Source: Alphaproteobacteria bacterium (GTDB taxonomy: Bacteria > Pseudomonadota > Alphaproteobacteria > Micavibrionales > Micavibrionaceae). Taken from it: a DNA stretch of 64,000 bases. Numbering within the stretch: the first letter of the stretch is position 1; every line of letters begins with the position of its first letter. The stretch is taken from assembly GCA_021776075.1 (NCBI GenBank), contig JAJFGQ010000018.1, positions 46,709-110,708 of the forward strand, given 5' to 3'. Shown in pieces: positions 8,713 to 17,172 of the stretch. Under the pieces are notes generated by a model that saw nothing but the letters and a program-made list of their open reading frames with translations, ran no database searches and had not been told where the DNA came from. The position numbers and the translations under genes were made by a program.

Positions 8713-9735
8713 TCAGGCCGCGGCCTTCATGTAATCCTTGACCAGATATTCTGCGATCTGCACGCTATTCAGAGCCGAGCCTTTGCGTAAATTATCGGCA
8801 ATACACCAGAAATTCAGGCCGTTTTCCACCGTCGGGTCTTCGCGTACACGGGATACAAACACGTCATCATCCCCGACAATTTCAGCCGGAGTCACGTATT
8901 CCATCTCGCTCTCAAGGTCAATCAGGGTAATGCCCGGTTCATCACGGAACGCTTTGCGGGCGTCTTTGGCCGATATTTCATTTTCAAATTCGACATTTAT
9001 CATTTCCGCATGGCCGACAAAGACGGGTACTCGCACACAATTGGCACAAACTTTAATTGCCGGGTCGAGAATTTTCTTCGTTTCCGCGACCATCTTCCAT
9101 TCTTCTTTTGTCATGCGGTCATCCATAAACTCATCAATATGGGGAATGATGTTAAACGCAATTTGTTTGGTGAATTCCTGAGGGCGGGGATCATCATTCA
9201 TGTAAATGCTGCGCGTTTGGTTAAATAACTCGTCCATGGCGTCTTTACCCGCTCCGGACACGGATTGATAGGTCGATACGACTACCCGTTTGATTTTGGC
9301 AATCTCATGCAAAGGCCGCAACGCAACAACCATCTGGATCGTTGAGCAATTGGGGTTCGCTATGATATTTCTCTTATTGTAACCTGCTATGGCGTCTGCG
9401 TTCACTTCCGGCACAATCAAAGGCACATCCGGGTCCATACGAAAATGACTGCTGTTGTCGATCACCACAGCCCCGGCCTTTGCCGCTTTCGGCACAAATT
9501 CAGCGGCTATTTTTGCACTGGTGGAAGACAAAACAAGATCTATACCTGTAAAATCAAAGTTCGCAAGCTCCTGCACTTTCAAATCTTTATCACCAAAAGA
9601 CACTTCCCGGCCCGGTGAACGGCCGGAGGCTAGCGCCATAACATCAGAAGCAGGAAAAGCCCGCTCATGTAAAATATTCAATATTTCATAACCGACTGAT
9701 CCGGTCGCGCCTACAACGGCAATTTTATAACCCAT
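8713..9735 (-). CDS. asd: Aspartate-semialdehyde dehydrogenase
   Basis: A 340-residue NADP-dependent enzyme reducing aspartyl-phosphate to aspartate semialdehyde. This is the branch to lysine/meso-DAP, threonine and methionine, so it feeds peptidoglycan synthesis encoded nearby. The nucleotide loop is GATGSVGYEIL (residues 9-19), the catalytic Cys lies in NPNCSTIQM, and SVSGAGKDAMDEL and RVPVFVGHAE are the conserved substrate-side motifs. Normal length. The stop codon directly abuts the stop of the convergent TerB-like gene. It is divergent from the histidine kinase across 88 bases. Confidence 0.97.
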   Translation of the reverse strand: MGYKIAVVGATGSVGYEILNILHERAFPASDVMALASGRSPGREVSFGDKDLKVQELANFDFTGIDLVLSSTSAKIAAEFVPKAAKAGAVVIDNSSHFRMDPDVPLIVPEVNADAIAGYNKRNIIANPNCSTIQMVVALRPLHEIAKIKRVVVSTYQSVSGAGKDAMDELFNQTRSIYMNDDPRPQEFTKQIAFNIIPHIDEFMDDRMTKEEWKMVAETKKILDPAIKVCANCVRVPVFVGHAEMINVEFENEISAKDARKAFRDEPGITLIDLESEMEYVTPAEIVGDDDVFVSRVREDPTVENGLNFWCIADNLRKGSALNSVQIAEYLVKDYMKAAA

Positions 9736-9823
9736 TAAATTCTTCCTATATCCTGTTATGATTCAGAGTTAGCGCTCTATCTGTGATAAGATAATCCCCC
9801 AAGTCAAGAAGAACACGATTCTA

Positions 9824-12160
9824 ATGGCCATGAAACTTCAGAAACTTTACGATCAAACCCCTATTGGTATTTGCGTTGTCCGGCGTGACGGACGCGATAT
9901 GAATGTACTTTATGCCAATGATGCCCTGATCCATATGATGGGAAAATCACAGGCAAAAGCACAGGATATTATCGGTACGCCGCTGGAAGAAGCATGGCCC
10001 AGCGAAGAGGTAAGGCTACTTACCCGCAAGTTAAAACGCACGACACCGCCAAAAAGCGAGACTTTACCAATTGAAGACGGTGATACGGCGAACAAACGCT
10101 GGGTACAACTCACTATTCAGGAAAACGAATTCGACGGCGAAGAGGCTTATATTCTCTGGGCCACAGATATTTCCGACAATAAAGAGATAGAAGCCCGGCT
10201 GGAACAGGCCGTAGAAGAAGCGGACGCCGCTGCTGAAGTGAAATCCAATTTCCTCGCCACGATGAGCCATGAAATTCGTACCCCGATGCAAACCATCTAT
10301 GGCTTGCTTGAACTGGTCGGTGAAGAGAAACCGGACATTAAAATAAAGTCCATGATCGACATTGCCAAAACCTCGGCCAGTGGCTTGCTGGAAATTCTCG
10401 ATGATATTCTGGATATGGCCAAAATGGATGCCAACAGTATGGAACTGGACCTGTTTGAAGTGCCTGTTCGTACACTTGTCCGTGGTATTAATGAGGCTCT
10501 GGCCGTTAAAATACACGGGAACGATGTTGAGCTTTTGGATGATATTGACGAAGATGTTCCTTTCGTTGTGATTGGTGATCCCAAACGCCTGCGCCAAATC
10601 ATTATGAATTTGGCGGGCAACGCCCTGAAATTCACCTCAGCAGGGACGGTGACCGTCTATGTCAGCAACAAACCGCAAATTCTGGCTCAACCTGAAACAG
10701 GATTTGTCCTGCGTTTTGAAATCATAGATACCGGCATTGGGATGAGCGAAGAAACCTGCGGCAAGCTCTTCCAGTCCTTTACACAAGCTGATAACTCGAC
10801 CTCTCGTAAATATGGCGGTACGGGGCTGGGGCTGTCCATCAGCAAAAAACTTGTTACCCTGATGGATGGGGAAATCGGCGTCACGAGTGTTGAGGGGCAA
10901 GGCTCTGTTTTCTGGTTTGAAATCCCGACAGAAGAAGTGGGCACGGATAATAAAACTGTCGATATGCCGAAGCTTGACGGTATTTCCATTCTCTCCGTCG
11001 AAGACCACCCGCAAGGCGCCAAGGAAATCGTCCGCTCCCTTGAATCCATGGGTGCTACGGTCGAAAGCTGCCCGACTTATAAAGAGGGACTGGAACTGGT
11101 TAAACGCCGTCCCTTTGATGTTGGAATCATTGATCAGGGGCTGCCTGACGGGCTGGGGCTGGAACTGATACGAGAAATTATGAACATCCGGTCTTTCATG
11201 GGCTTGATCATGTATACCGTGCGCGATGATATAGGCATGCAACATACCCTGAATGCATTGGGCGCGACCTATCTTGCCAAACCGGCCAGCCGCTTGGGAC
11301 TGGGAGAAGTGGTTAAGGATGCCGCCAGAAAATCCGTCAAAGTCAATATTGACGGTCCGACACGCCTTTTAATCGCCGAAGATACGGAAAGCGTCCGCGA
11401 TGTCCTGAGCCGCCAGCTTGAAAAGCTGAATGTTGAGGCCGATTTTGTCGTCAATGGCAAGGAAGCCCTGACCGCCCTGAAAACAGGGAAATACGGTATC
11501 CTCTTCACAGATCTCCATATGCCCGAAATAGACGGTTATGAACTCATTGCCAGTATCAGGAAAAAAGAAGCCGAGCAGGCTTCCATGCGCGCAGAGGGGG
11601 AAACAGTTCATCACTTTCCCGTCGTTGTCCTGACAGCCGATGTCCAGATGACACAGCGTCAGACCTATTTGGGGCGCGGCTTTGATGAATGTCTGTTAAA
11701 GCCTGTATCTCTGGGGCAATTCAGGCGGCTTCTCATTCGCTGGGGGCTTCTGGAGGAAACAGAAGAAGACATCTACGACACAGAAGAACCGGAAAAAATA
11801 GAACAGGGTGATGAGATGCCTGAAAAAAATGCCGTTGATATCGAGGCTGTTAAAGCGCAAATGGGAGCGCTGGACGAGGGCACAATTGAAATGCTCCATC
11901 TCTTTATAGAGATGACAGAAAGCCTGATTGAACGGATTAAAAACGCCCATCAGCATGAGGATTTCAACGACCTGAAGGAAGCCGCACACAGCCTGAAAGG
12001 CGGCGCACGGTCAGCTTGCTGCAATATATTGGGGGACATCGCCGGACAGCTCCAGGATGATGCCGCGGAGCAAAAACCATCCTGCGGCACCCTCGTCGAA
12101 GATATCGCCAGAGAATTTGAACGCGCGCAGGAAGCTATTAAAAATCTGAAGCCTTTGTAG
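9824..12160 (+). CDS. Soluble PAS hybrid histidine kinase with two receivers and HPt
   Basis: A 778-residue cytoplasmic phosphorelay protein without membrane helices. Order of domains: PAS (about 5-125), a short coiled coil, HisKA with phospho-acceptor His149 in ATMSHEIRTP, and HATPase with the N box (NLAGNALKF) and G boxes (DTGIGMS, GGTGLGLS). Then come receiver 1 (about 386-500, Asp437), receiver 2 (about 513-640, Asp563 in FTDLHMPEIDG, Lys626 in LLKPVS) and a C-terminal HPt domain (about 670-778, His722 in AAHSLKGG). All phospho-sites appear intact. Receiver 1 has IIDQGLPDG rather than the usual DxxMP and may be divergent. No partner regulator is adjacent, so its output is unknown. Confidence 0.93.
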   Translation: MAMKLQKLYDQTPIGICVVRRDGRDMNVLYANDALIHMMGKSQAKAQDIIGTPLEEAWPSEEVRLLTRKLKRTTPPKSETLPIEDGDTANKRWVQLTIQENEFDGEEAYILWATDISDNKEIEARLEQAVEEADAAAEVKSNFLATMSHEIRTPMQTIYGLLELVGEEKPDIKIKSMIDIAKTSASGLLEILDDILDMAKMDANSMELDLFEVPVRTLVRGINEALAVKIHGNDVELLDDIDEDVPFVVIGDPKRLRQIIMNLAGNALKFTSAGTVTVYVSNKPQILAQPETGFVLRFEIIDTGIGMSEETCGKLFQSFTQADNSTSRKYGGTGLGLSISKKLVTLMDGEIGVTSVEGQGSVFWFEIPTEEVGTDNKTVDMPKLDGISILSVEDHPQGAKEIVRSLESMGATVESCPTYKEGLELVKRRPFDVGIIDQGLPDGLGLELIREIMNIRSFMGLIMYTVRDDIGMQHTLNALGATYLAKPASRLGLGEVVKDAARKSVKVNIDGPTRLLIAEDTESVRDVLSRQLEKLNVEADFVVNGKEALTALKTGKYGILFTDLHMPEIDGYELIASIRKKEAEQASMRAEGETVHHFPVVVLTADVQMTQRQTYLGRGFDECLLKPVSLGQFRRLLIRWGLLEETEEDIYDTEEPEKIEQGDEMPEKNAVDIEAVKAQMGALDEGTIEMLHLFIEMTESLIERIKNAHQHEDFNDLKEAAHSLKGGARSACCNILGDIAGQLQDDAAEQKPSCGTLVEDIAREFERAQEAIKNLKPL

Positions 12161-12178
12161 CTTCTTAAAAATAAAAGC

Positions 12179-12204
12179 TTGAAAAACCGCGCCGAAGTTA
12201 TCAT
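12179..12204 (+). promoter_or_regulatory. Candidate promoter for rnpB
   Basis: A TTGAAA at 12179-12184 and TATCAT at 12199-12204 lie just upstream of the RNase P RNA. The spacer is short at 14 bases; starting the -35 one base earlier (CTTGAA) makes it 15. The -10 element ends about 10 bases before the predicted RNA 5' end at 12214, which fits. Assigned by eye. Confidence 0.35.
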
Positions 12205-12213
12205 GGTCCTTTC

Positions 12214-12579
12214 TGTCAGAAGACTGGATGGCCGCCCTGCTATGCTTCGGTAAAGTGGGGAGGAAAGTCCGGGCTTCACGGAAATGCGGCGCCGGGTAAC
12301 GCCCGGAGGGAGCGATCCCATGGAAAGTGCCACAGAAAATAAACCGCCTTGTTATGCCTTGGCAAGACAGGGTAAGGGTGAAAAGGTGCGGTAAGAGCGC
12401 ACCGCGTTGCCGGTAACGGTAACGGCATGGTAAACCCCGCCGGAAGCAAGACCAAATAGGGACCGCATATGATGGTGTTTCCGCATCGTGGTCCGGGTAG
12501 GTTGCATGAAGCGTTCGGTAACGGGCGCTCCAGATGAATGGCTGTCCTCGACAGAACCCGGCTTACAGGTCTTCTGACA
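12214..12579 (+). ncRNA. rnpB: RNase P RNA, bacterial class A
   Basis: The catalytic RNA that trims tRNA 5' leaders. The ends form a perfect 11-base P1 helix: TGTCAGAAGAC at 12214-12224 pairs with GTCTTCTGACA at 12569-12579. Hallmark conserved segments are present: GAGGAAAGTCCGGGC near 12260, ACAGAAAATAAACCGCC near 12332, and GGTAAGGGTGAAAAGGTGCG near 12371. The 3' ACAGAACCCGGCTTACA near 12551 matches the universal P RNA motif. Length (366) is typical of alphaproteobacteria. A rho-independent terminator follows 12 bases later. Confidence 0.97.
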
Positions 12580-12590
12580 TATAACATATG

Positions 12591-12625
12591 AAAAGCCGTC
12601 CAGTTGCCCGGACGGCTTTTCTTTA
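12591..12625 (+). terminator. Rho-independent terminator after rnpB
   Basis: AAAAGCCGTCC at 12591-12601 pairs with GGACGGCTTTT at 12610-12620 around an 8-base loop, followed by CTTTATTT. It is a strong stem with a U-rich tail directly after the RNase P RNA. The flanking A and T runs may let it also serve the minus strand. Confidence 0.85.
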
Positions 12626-12645
12626 TTTGTGGTCTTTACGCCTTC

Positions 12646-12792
12646 CTAAAAAGACAGGGGTATATCCCACATTTTTTGAGCGATGCTTAGTAACTGGTCC
12701 AGTTTAGCGCTTTTATACGCTGAATACAGGATCGTGCCTGTAAACAGCCCGCCATTAACGGCCAGAACCAGCATCAGTATGATAGCCAGCAT
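12646..12792 (-). CDS. Small single-helix membrane protein
   Basis: A 48-residue open frame whose first 27 residues form one membrane helix (MLAIILMLVLAVNGGLFTGT and onward), followed by a short polar tail ending KMWDIPLSF. The ATG at 12790-12792 (complement) is preceded by GGGAGA at a good distance. A longer in-frame extension upstream (to 12936) has poor coding character and no such site. It converges with rnpB. No family is recognised; it could be a small regulatory or toxin-like membrane peptide, but there is no partner to support that. Confidence 0.45.
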   Translation of the reverse strand: MLAIILMLVLAVNGGLFTGTILYSAYKSAKLDQLLSIAQKMWDIPLSF

Positions 12793-13046
12793 AGTAGTTC
12801 TCCCCACACACATTTTGGAGTTGATGTACATGTTCATTTGCATGAACGCGCAATTATTACCATAACAATGGCAAGAAAGCAAGTAAATTTTCATAATTTG
12901 TGTTATTTTGTAATAAGATAAGGCAAGGTTTATCATTCGCAGCCCTTTGTTTCCGTGGAGTTTAGGGGTGTTCGATAATAATAAATTTAGGAGGGTAATT
13001 TTATGATGCCAAAGCTTGAAAATGACTCGTCATTTCGAACATGTTC

Positions 13047-13154
13047 TTCCGTCATCCCGACCGACTTCCCATTCTCCGTCATCCCGAGCGAAGTCGAGGG
13101 ATCGTCCTTCGTTGATAGAGGCTCATATCCCTCATATTCATTCGGGATGACGGA
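13047..13154. repeat. Dispersed palindromic repeat with TCCGTCATCCCGA arms
   Basis: The unit TTCCGTCATCCCGA occurs at 13047-13060 and again, as TCCGTCATCCCGAG, at 13075-13088. Its exact complement TCGGGATGACGGA is at 13142-13154, giving a 13-base stem. The segment GAGCGAAGTCGAGGGATC also recurs, with one base changed, in the murC downstream repeat at 26421-26438. This is therefore a repeat family present at least twice in the window. Confidence 0.8.
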
Positions 13155-13364
13155 AAAAGGGGGGGGCTTCGGTGACAAAGGCTTCAGATACCTTGATTTC
13201 ACTCGGGGTGGCGGCTTTGTTCCCTTTTCAATCCTCTTGGTGACTTTGTGTCTTGGTGGTTCAAAAAATGTTTATCGCCGCTGGATTTTTAATGGCAAGC
13301 AAGAAAAGCGCTATATGAAGTTTTCTGTGGTTTATTCAGGGTTTTTGGGGTGAGGTGAATTGAC

Positions 13365-13402
13365 CTCCCATGAAATCCCATGGTATCCCATATATATCCA
13401 TG
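13365..13402 (-). promoter_or_regulatory. MraZ box: four repeats with exact 10-bp period
   Basis: On the plus strand CCCA occurs at 13367-13370, 13377-13380 and 13387-13390, with a degenerate TCCA at 13397-13400. On the minus strand these are TGGG repeats spaced exactly one helical turn apart. MraZ in E. coli is known to bind TGGGN repeats separated by 5 bases, which is the same 10-base period. The array lies about 125-160 bases upstream of mraZ, as expected for autoregulation of the dcw operon. Confidence 0.8.
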
Positions 13403-13524
13403 TCTTTTCCTGCGCTTGTTGGGATTGTCATGGTTTTCCTGATTTTCCCTTGTCCGCATGATGAATAATCATCCGCCAGGGGAGAGAGAATATTAAACCG
13501 AGAGAGGAGTAGCGGGCAGTTATT

Positions 13525-14004
13525 ATGACACTGTTCCTGTCTTCATATACGAATAAGGTCGACCGGAAGGGGCGCGTATCTGTGCCTGCAACTTTTCGGG
13601 CGGCTTTGGTCGGGCAAGTGTTTCATGGTGTTGTCCTGTTCCGTTCCCACATCCATATCTGTCTTGAGGGGTTTGCTTATTCACGGATGGAGGAAATCGG
13701 CGCGCGTCTGGAGCATTTTGATTTATTTTCCGCAGCGCAGGATGATTTGGCGACGGCTATTTTCGCGGAATCAGTTCAGCTTCCTTTTGATGGGGATGGT
13801 CGCGTGGTTCTGCCTTCTGACCTTGTGGGATTTTGCGATGTGGCGGATCAGGCTGTTTTCGTTGGTATGGGACGTAAATTCCAGATCTGGAATCCAGAAA
13901 AATTTGAGAAGCGTCGGGCGCATGCCCGGACAAGTGTGCGGGAGGGCGGTCTGACTTTGCCAGGGGAGAGACGAGGGGAAACACAAAGGGAGGAAGCGGC
14001 ATGA
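13525..14004 (+). CDS. mraZ: Transcriptional regulator MraZ
   Basis: A 159-residue AbrB-like DNA-binding protein that controls its own dcw operon. The two SpoVT/AbrB-type half-domains carry the DxxGR signature: DRKGRVSVP at about residues 13-21 and DGDGRVVLP at about 89-97. The start ATG follows a purine-rich leader (GAGAGAGGAG). Its stop overlaps the rsmH start (ATGA). The four-repeat operator upstream fits autorepression. Length is normal, with a short charged C-terminal extension. Confidence 0.96.
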   Translation: MTLFLSSYTNKVDRKGRVSVPATFRAALVGQVFHGVVLFRSHIHICLEGFAYSRMEEIGARLEHFDLFSAAQDDLATAIFAESVQLPFDGDGRVVLPSDLVGFCDVADQAVFVGMGRKFQIWNPEKFEKRRAHARTSVREGGLTLPGERRGETQREEAA

Positions 14005-14975
14005 CACCTACAGCACCTACAGCGCCGCATATCCCTGTGATGCTTGATGAGGTCATTGCGGCTTTGTCGCTTTGTGATGGTGCGGTGTATGCGGACGGTA
14101 CTTTCGGTGCGGGAGGGTATACGAAAGCTATTCTGGAGTCTGCCGATTGTATGGTGATTGCCATTGATCGTGATAAAACGGCCTTAGAGCGCGCGACGCT
14201 TTTGCAGGAAACATATGCGGACCGGCTTTTGCCTGTCCATGGCTGCTTTGGAGATGTGGCGGTGCTTGTGCATGAGACGGAGCAGGGGCTGCTGGATGGC
14301 TTTGTGATCGATATTGGCGTGTCATCCATGCAGCTTGATGAAGCGGAGCGTGGTTTTTCTTTTCGTCATGACGGCCCTCTTGATATGCGTATGGATGCCG
14401 GCGGGGGCTTTGAGACGGCGGCTGATATTGTGAATACTTATCCTGAAGAGCAATTGGCCAATGTAATTTATGAGTATGGTGATGAGCGTTATTCGCGGCG
14501 CGTCGCCCGTGCGATTGTGAAAGCCCGTAGCGAGAAGCCGATTGAGCGTACTTTGGAGCTTGCTGATATTGTGCGTCGTGCTTTGCCGAAGTCATCCAAA
14601 GATAAAAAAGATCCGGCCACGAAGACTTTTCAGGCTTTGCGCATTGCTGTGAATGATGAGATGGGAGAGCTGCGCAGAGCGCTTCTTGGCGCAGAAAAAG
14701 CTTTAAAACCCGGAGGGCGTCTGGTCGTTGTTTCTTTTCACTCTCTTGAGGATGGTATTGTTAAAAAATTCCTTTTTGAACGTGCCGGTTACGTTAGTGC
14801 CGCGTCCCGCCATTTGCCTGAAATCCCTCAGGCGCCAAATCAGCCGACTTTTACGCTCTCCTCCCGCAAGGCTGCTTTCCCCACAGACGAAGAAATTTCT
14901 CTCAATCCCCGTTCCCGTTCGGCACGGTTGCGTGTGGCTGTTCGTACGGACGCGCCGTCATGGGAGGCTGTATGA
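14001..14975 (+). CDS. rsmH: 16S rRNA (cytosine1402-N4)-methyltransferase
   Basis: A 324-residue SAM-dependent enzyme (formerly MraW) that methylates C1402 of 16S rRNA in the decoding centre. N-terminal HIPVMLDEVIAAL and the SAM motif YADGTFGAGGYTKAIL are visible. Other family motifs are DIGVSSMQLDEAERGFSF, DMRMD, FQALRIAVNDE and VVSFHSLEDGIVKKF. It overlaps mraZ by 4 bases and ftsL by 4 bases (both ATGA), so the three are translationally coupled. Confidence 0.97.
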   Translation: MTPTAPTAPHIPVMLDEVIAALSLCDGAVYADGTFGAGGYTKAILESADCMVIAIDRDKTALERATLLQETYADRLLPVHGCFGDVAVLVHETEQGLLDGFVIDIGVSSMQLDEAERGFSFRHDGPLDMRMDAGGGFETAADIVNTYPEEQLANVIYEYGDERYSRRVARAIVKARSEKPIERTLELADIVRRALPKSSKDKKDPATKTFQALRIAVNDEMGELRRALLGAEKALKPGGRLVVVSFHSLEDGIVKKFLFERAGYVSAASRHLPEIPQAPNQPTFTLSSRKAAFPTDEEISLNPRSRSARLRVAVRTDAPSWEAV

Positions 14976-15415
14976 AGCTGTTTCGTCTTTCAGTATTATG
15001 TGCGGTGTTGCTGGCGGTGGCGGCAGGCGGTTCTTTGTTCTGGACGTCTCAGAATGTACAGCAGATGGAAAGCCGTTTGCGTGATTTAAGGCAGGCGACC
15101 TCTCAGGAGCAAAAGACCATCCGTGTTTTGCGGGCAGAATGGGATTATTTGAACAGCCCGCAAAGGCTTGAGAGTTTGGCTGCTGAATATATGATTCTTG
15201 GTGCTTCTGATGTCGCGCGGGTTGGTGTCAATGCTGATATTTTACCGGAGCACATTGCCCCTGTTTTGCCGCGTCGTAAACCCTTGTTCGCGGTACAGCC
15301 TGTCATGCTTCAGGCACCGGTTGCGTCTTTGGCGGTTAAGTCTAAGTACCGTGATAAGAAGACGTTTCAAGCTCTTTTGAACCAACTGGATCAAGATAAA
15401 GGAGGGGCTCCATAG
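14972..15415 (+). CDS. ftsL: Cell division protein FtsL-like
   Basis: A small bitopic divisome protein: short N-terminus, membrane helix at about residues 5-25, then a coiled coil (QNVQQMESRLRDLRQATSQE, continuing as a heptad-like stretch with AEWDYLNSPQRLESLA). This matches the alphaproteobacterial FtsL pattern. FtsL joins FtsB and FtsQ to recruit FtsW and FtsI. The start at 14972 makes an ATGA overlap with rsmH and has GGAGG six bases before it; an ATG at 14960 is less well placed. Position between rsmH and ftsI supports the call. The 75-residue tail after the coiled coil is Pro-rich and longer than in E. coli. Confidence 0.88.
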   Translation: MKLFRLSVLCAVLLAVAAGGSLFWTSQNVQQMESRLRDLRQATSQEQKTIRVLRAEWDYLNSPQRLESLAAEYMILGASDVARVGVNADILPEHIAPVLPRRKPLFAVQPVMLQAPVASLAVKSKYRDKKTFQALLNQLDQDKGGAP

Positions 15416-17172
15416 TGTCGACTCATCCTTTTTCCAGAAAAGCCGTTAAGATTAAAGGCTCAAGGCGTTCGGCGCTTGATCTGGCGCGTGGCCGGTTGGT
15501 GCTGATCAGTGCTGTCTTTTCCCTGGCTTATATTTTAATCGCAGCGCGTGTTGTTGATCTTTCTCTCATACAGGGTGAATTGCAGCATTATGCGGAGAGC
15601 GAAGCTGTGGAATCTGATGAAGAAACAGGAGCTATTGTTGAAGAACAGGTGAGGCGGGCGGACATCCTTGACCGGAACGGGGTGTTGTTGGCGACGTCTT
15701 TGGAAATGGCCTCCCTTTATGCCGATCCGGTGATGGTTGCTGATCCTGTGGCTGTAGCGGAGGGGCTTGTCAGAGTTTTCCCGGATATGATTTACGGTGA
15801 TATGTTGCAAAAATTGCAACGCAAAAGCCGGTTCGTGTGGTTGAGAAGAAATATTACCCCGCAAGAACAATATGGCGTTTTAGAATTAGGGCAGCCCGGA
15901 CTGAAATTTGAGAAAGGGCAGCGCCGGATTTACCCGCAAGGGATGCTGGCTGCCCATTTTATAGGCTATACCAATATAGACGGTAAAGGTCTGGCGGGCG
16001 TTGAGCGTAGTTTTGATTCTTTTTTGAATGAGGCGGCGGGGCCTTTGGCATTAACGTTGGATATCAGGCTTCAGTATATATTGTCCCGTGAAATACGGAC
16101 GGCTTTTGAAAAATTTAGTGCGCAAGGTGCTGTCGGCGTTGTCCTTGATATTACCAATGGTGAAATACTGGCGGCGACATCTTTGCCATCGTTTGACCCC
16201 CATGATCCGGGCGGTGCCGATCAGAAAGCCCTGTTTAATCGTTTGACGTTAGGGGTGTATGAGCTTGGCTCCCCCTTTAAGATTTTTTCAACAGCGGCGC
16301 TTCTTGAAACGCTTGATGTGCCGATGGGGAAAACCTTCGATGCGCGTAAGCCGCTTAAGCACGGGCGCTTTCACATTTCAGATTTTCATCCTGAGAAACG
16401 TCGTCTGACGGTGCCGGAGGTGTTTGTTTACTCCTCTAATATCGGGGCGGCATTGATGGGGGAAATGGTCGGAACGGAAGCGTTGAAGGATTTTTACAAA
16501 GATCTTGGCCTTTTTTCTTCACTGTCTCTGGAAATTGGTGAAATCGGGCATCCTATTCTTCCTGAAACCTGGCGGGATATTAATACCTTAACGGCTTCTT
16601 ACGGCCATGGCATAGCGGTCAGTCCTTTGCAGATGGTCGTAGCGGCGTCCACGATTATGGGTGGGGGCACGTTGCTTCAACCGACTCTCATTCTGGACAA
16701 AAATAAGGCAGAAAAGCCACGAGAAAATCTTGATTTGCGCGTTGTTTCGCCGCAAACCGCCCATAGATTGCGGCAGTTGATGCGTTTGACGGTAACGAAT
16801 GGGACGGGCGCAAAAGCCGATGTGCCGGGTTACCGTGTGGGCGGCAAGACGGGAACGGCGGAAAAGCCGGGTCCGAAAGGGTATGACAGAAAACGCCTGC
16901 TATCGTCTTTTATCGGGTTTTTTCCCATGGAAGCGCCGCGTTATGCCGTGTTTGTGATGCTGGATGAGCCCAAAGGGACAAAGGACAGTTTTAATTATGC
17001 GACGGGCGGCTGGGTTGCAGCTCCCGCTGTCGGTCGGATTATTGCTTCTATGGGGCCGTTATTGGGTGTCAGGCCGTTGCCTGATGGAACAACGGATGAT
17101 TTGGCAGTGTCGTTGAAGCATTATCTGCATAAAGAAGAGAAAAAAGGGAAGAAGAGTCTTGCGTCTTACTGA
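15415..17172 (+). CDS. ftsI: Septal peptidoglycan transpeptidase (PBP3)
   Basis: A 585-residue bitopic penicillin-binding protein that crosslinks septal peptidoglycan with FtsW. One membrane helix lies near residues 28-48, then a pedestal domain, then the transpeptidase domain. The active-site Ser286 is in GSPFKIF (SxxK), SSN is at 340-342, and KTGT is near 478-481. The GTG start overlaps the ftsL stop by one base. The SxxK box has SPFK rather than the more common STMK/STFK. Length is standard. Confidence 0.97.
   Translation: MSTHPFSRKAVKIKGSRRSALDLARGRLVLISAVFSLAYILIAARVVDLSLIQGELQHYAESEAVESDEETGAIVEEQVRRADILDRNGVLLATSLEMASLYADPVMVADPVAVAEGLVRVFPDMIYGDMLQKLQRKSRFVWLRRNITPQEQYGVLELGQPGLKFEKGQRRIYPQGMLAAHFIGYTNIDGKGLAGVERSFDSFLNEAAGPLALTLDIRLQYILSREIRTAFEKFSAQGAVGVVLDITNGEILAATSLPSFDPHDPGGADQKALFNRLTLGVYELGSPFKIFSTAALLETLDVPMGKTFDARKPLKHGRFHISDFHPEKRRLTVPEVFVYSSNIGAALMGEMVGTEALKDFYKDLGLFSSLSLEIGEIGHPILPETWRDINTLTASYGHGIAVSPLQMVVAASTIMGGGTLLQPTLILDKNKAEKPRENLDLRVVSPQTAHRLRQLMRLTVTNGTGAKADVPGYRVGGKTGTAEKPGPKGYDRKRLLSSFIGFFPMEAPRYAVFVMLDEPKGTKDSFNYATGGWVAAPAVGRIIASMGPLLGVRPLPDGTTDDLAVSLKHYLHKEEKKGKKSLASY

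Larger units (their letters stand above)
12793..13524. other. Long intergenic region before mraZ
   Basis: About 730 bases without a convincing gene. The first 200 bases are AT-rich and may hold the promoter of the small minus-strand gene. Around 13047-13154 are inverted repeats of a dispersed palindromic family. A 116-codon open frame at 13003-13353 runs through them but reads as repeat-derived sequence. From 13365 to 13402 lies the MraZ operator array. The final 120 bases form the mraZ leader, ending in GAGAGAGGAG about 12-20 bases before the start codon. Confidence 0.7.

Noticed and set aside
13003..13353. 116-codon plus-strand open frame before mraZ
   Set aside because: It runs through the palindromic repeats at 13047-13154, and its sequence is made of repeat arms read as protein. 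I see no family motif. A GGAGG-like site precedes it, so it is not impossible, but the repeat content is the better explanation.
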